From positions 1-6,131 of the forward strand of contig DATCVA010000157.1 of NCBI GenBank assembly GCA_036567205.1: a stretch of 6,131 bases of DNA. The letters run 5' to 3'. The translations under genes were made by a program, and so were the position numbers. The DNA is from DATCVA01 sp036567205 (GTDB lineage: Bacteria > Pseudomonadota > Gammaproteobacteria > Burkholderiales > Burkholderiaceae_B). Positions 5,845-6,131 of this stretch are shown here, piece after piece; the first letter of the stretch is position 1; each line of letters begins with the position of its first letter. The notes under the pieces are model-generated. The model was not told where the DNA came from. It worked only from the letters and a program-made list of their open reading frames with translations, and made no database searches.

Positions 5845-6131
5845 CTAATCGGCGAATGAATCCACCGCAAAATCCACGAACGCGCGTATCCGCCTGGAAA
5901 GCTGATGGCGTGGAGCATAAACCGCGTAAATATCCGCATCGGGGGTTTGATAGTCGGGCAATACCTGGACCAGGCGCCCGCTTTTCAAATGCCTTGAGAT
6001 GTCCCATTCAGCACGCATCAAAATGCCCAGACCGTCCAGCGCCCACTTAACGGCCACCTCGCCATCGTTAGTTGCCATACCGCTGTGAACCCGCACAGAA
6101 TAGCTTTTAGGATTGACATCATGCCGGCTGA
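5845..6131 (-). CDS. LysR-type transcriptional regulator, C-terminal effector-binding part, partial
   Basis: The frame is open from the right edge of the window (6131) to TAG at 5845-5847, giving about 94 residues. The segment VHSGMATNDGEVAVKWALDG, then LGILMRAEWDISRHLKSGRL and VQVLPDYQTPDADIYAVYAP, is the end of the LysR substrate-binding domain: loss of a contact-strand residue run, the AxxGxGI helix, the L-x-x-G-x-L-V-x-V-L hinge return strand, then IYAVYP-like and the RIRAFVDF final helix. The DNA-binding helix-turn-helix is outside the window, so target and effector cannot be inferred. There is no internal start worth choosing; an apparent GTG at 6096 is an internal codon. It appears intact, unlike the fragments downstream of it. 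Confidence 0.88.
   Translation of the reverse strand, partial: SRHDVNPKSYSVRVHSGMATNDGEVAVKWALDGLGILMRAEWDISRHLKSGRLVQVLPDYQTPDADIYAVYAPRHQLSRRIRAFVDFAVDSFAD

Noticed and set aside
5128..6007. Two long minus-strand ORFs (5128-5727 and 5534-6007)
   Set aside because: They run antisense to the fccA, fccB and soxZ remnants and the LysR gene and have no domain over their length. Only the short aconitase-like piece inside the second has meaning.
1..6131. CRISPR arrays, tRNA or rRNA genes, insertion sequences
   Set aside because: No regularly spaced repeats, no tRNA cloverleaf sequence and no transposase or terminal inverted repeats were seen, including around the fragment-rich part at 4980-5845.

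Overview
The window looks like a chromosomal segment of a betaproteobacterium, most likely from the Alcaligenaceae (Bordetella, Achromobacter or Pusillimonas-like). This rests on the protein sequences, the fkpB-ispH pair, and the mix of molybdenum hydroxylase, Sox-type sulfur oxidation and LysR genes. No search was run, so the taxonomy is an inference.

Layout. Positions 1-1051 (+) hold the end of a molybdenum hydroxylase large subunit (CoxL/xanthine dehydrogenase type), followed 4 bases later by a CoxG-like protein. A perfect 11-bp hairpin with A and T tracts (1117-1144) closes this operon. It probably also closes the convergent gene at 1192-1809 (-), a MobA/MocA-like nucleotidyltransferase of the kind that finishes the molybdenum cofactor for such enzymes. 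Positions 1920-3365 (-) hold a DUF945/YdgA-type membrane-anchored periplasmic protein. Positions 3488-4926 (-) hold a housekeeping pair, fkpB (slpA-type FKBP prolyl isomerase, TTG start) and ispH (last step of the MEP isoprenoid pathway). The two genes overlap by one base, as TAATG.

The stretch from about 4980 to 5845 is different. It is a graveyard of gene fragments. On the + strand are the C-terminal end of a flavocytochrome c (sulfide dehydrogenase) cytochrome subunit (5132-5275) and, 2 bases on, an ORF (5278-5649). That ORF begins as the Tat leader and first nucleotide-binding strand of the FccB/SoxF flavoprotein, then switches in frame to the C-terminal two thirds of SoxZ. On the - strand is a short, frameshifted piece of aconitase (5687-5802). 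The last feature (5845-6131, -) is the C-terminal part of a LysR-type regulator running off the window.

Functionally, the left side supports molybdenum hydroxylase chemistry (large subunit, CoxG, cofactor maturation), and the middle is core metabolism and protein folding. The right side appears to be what remains of a lost sulfide/thiosulfate oxidation cluster after one or more deletions. No convincing new system was found. The FccB-SoxZ chimera is the most unusual object because it is still an intact ORF with its own ribosome binding site.
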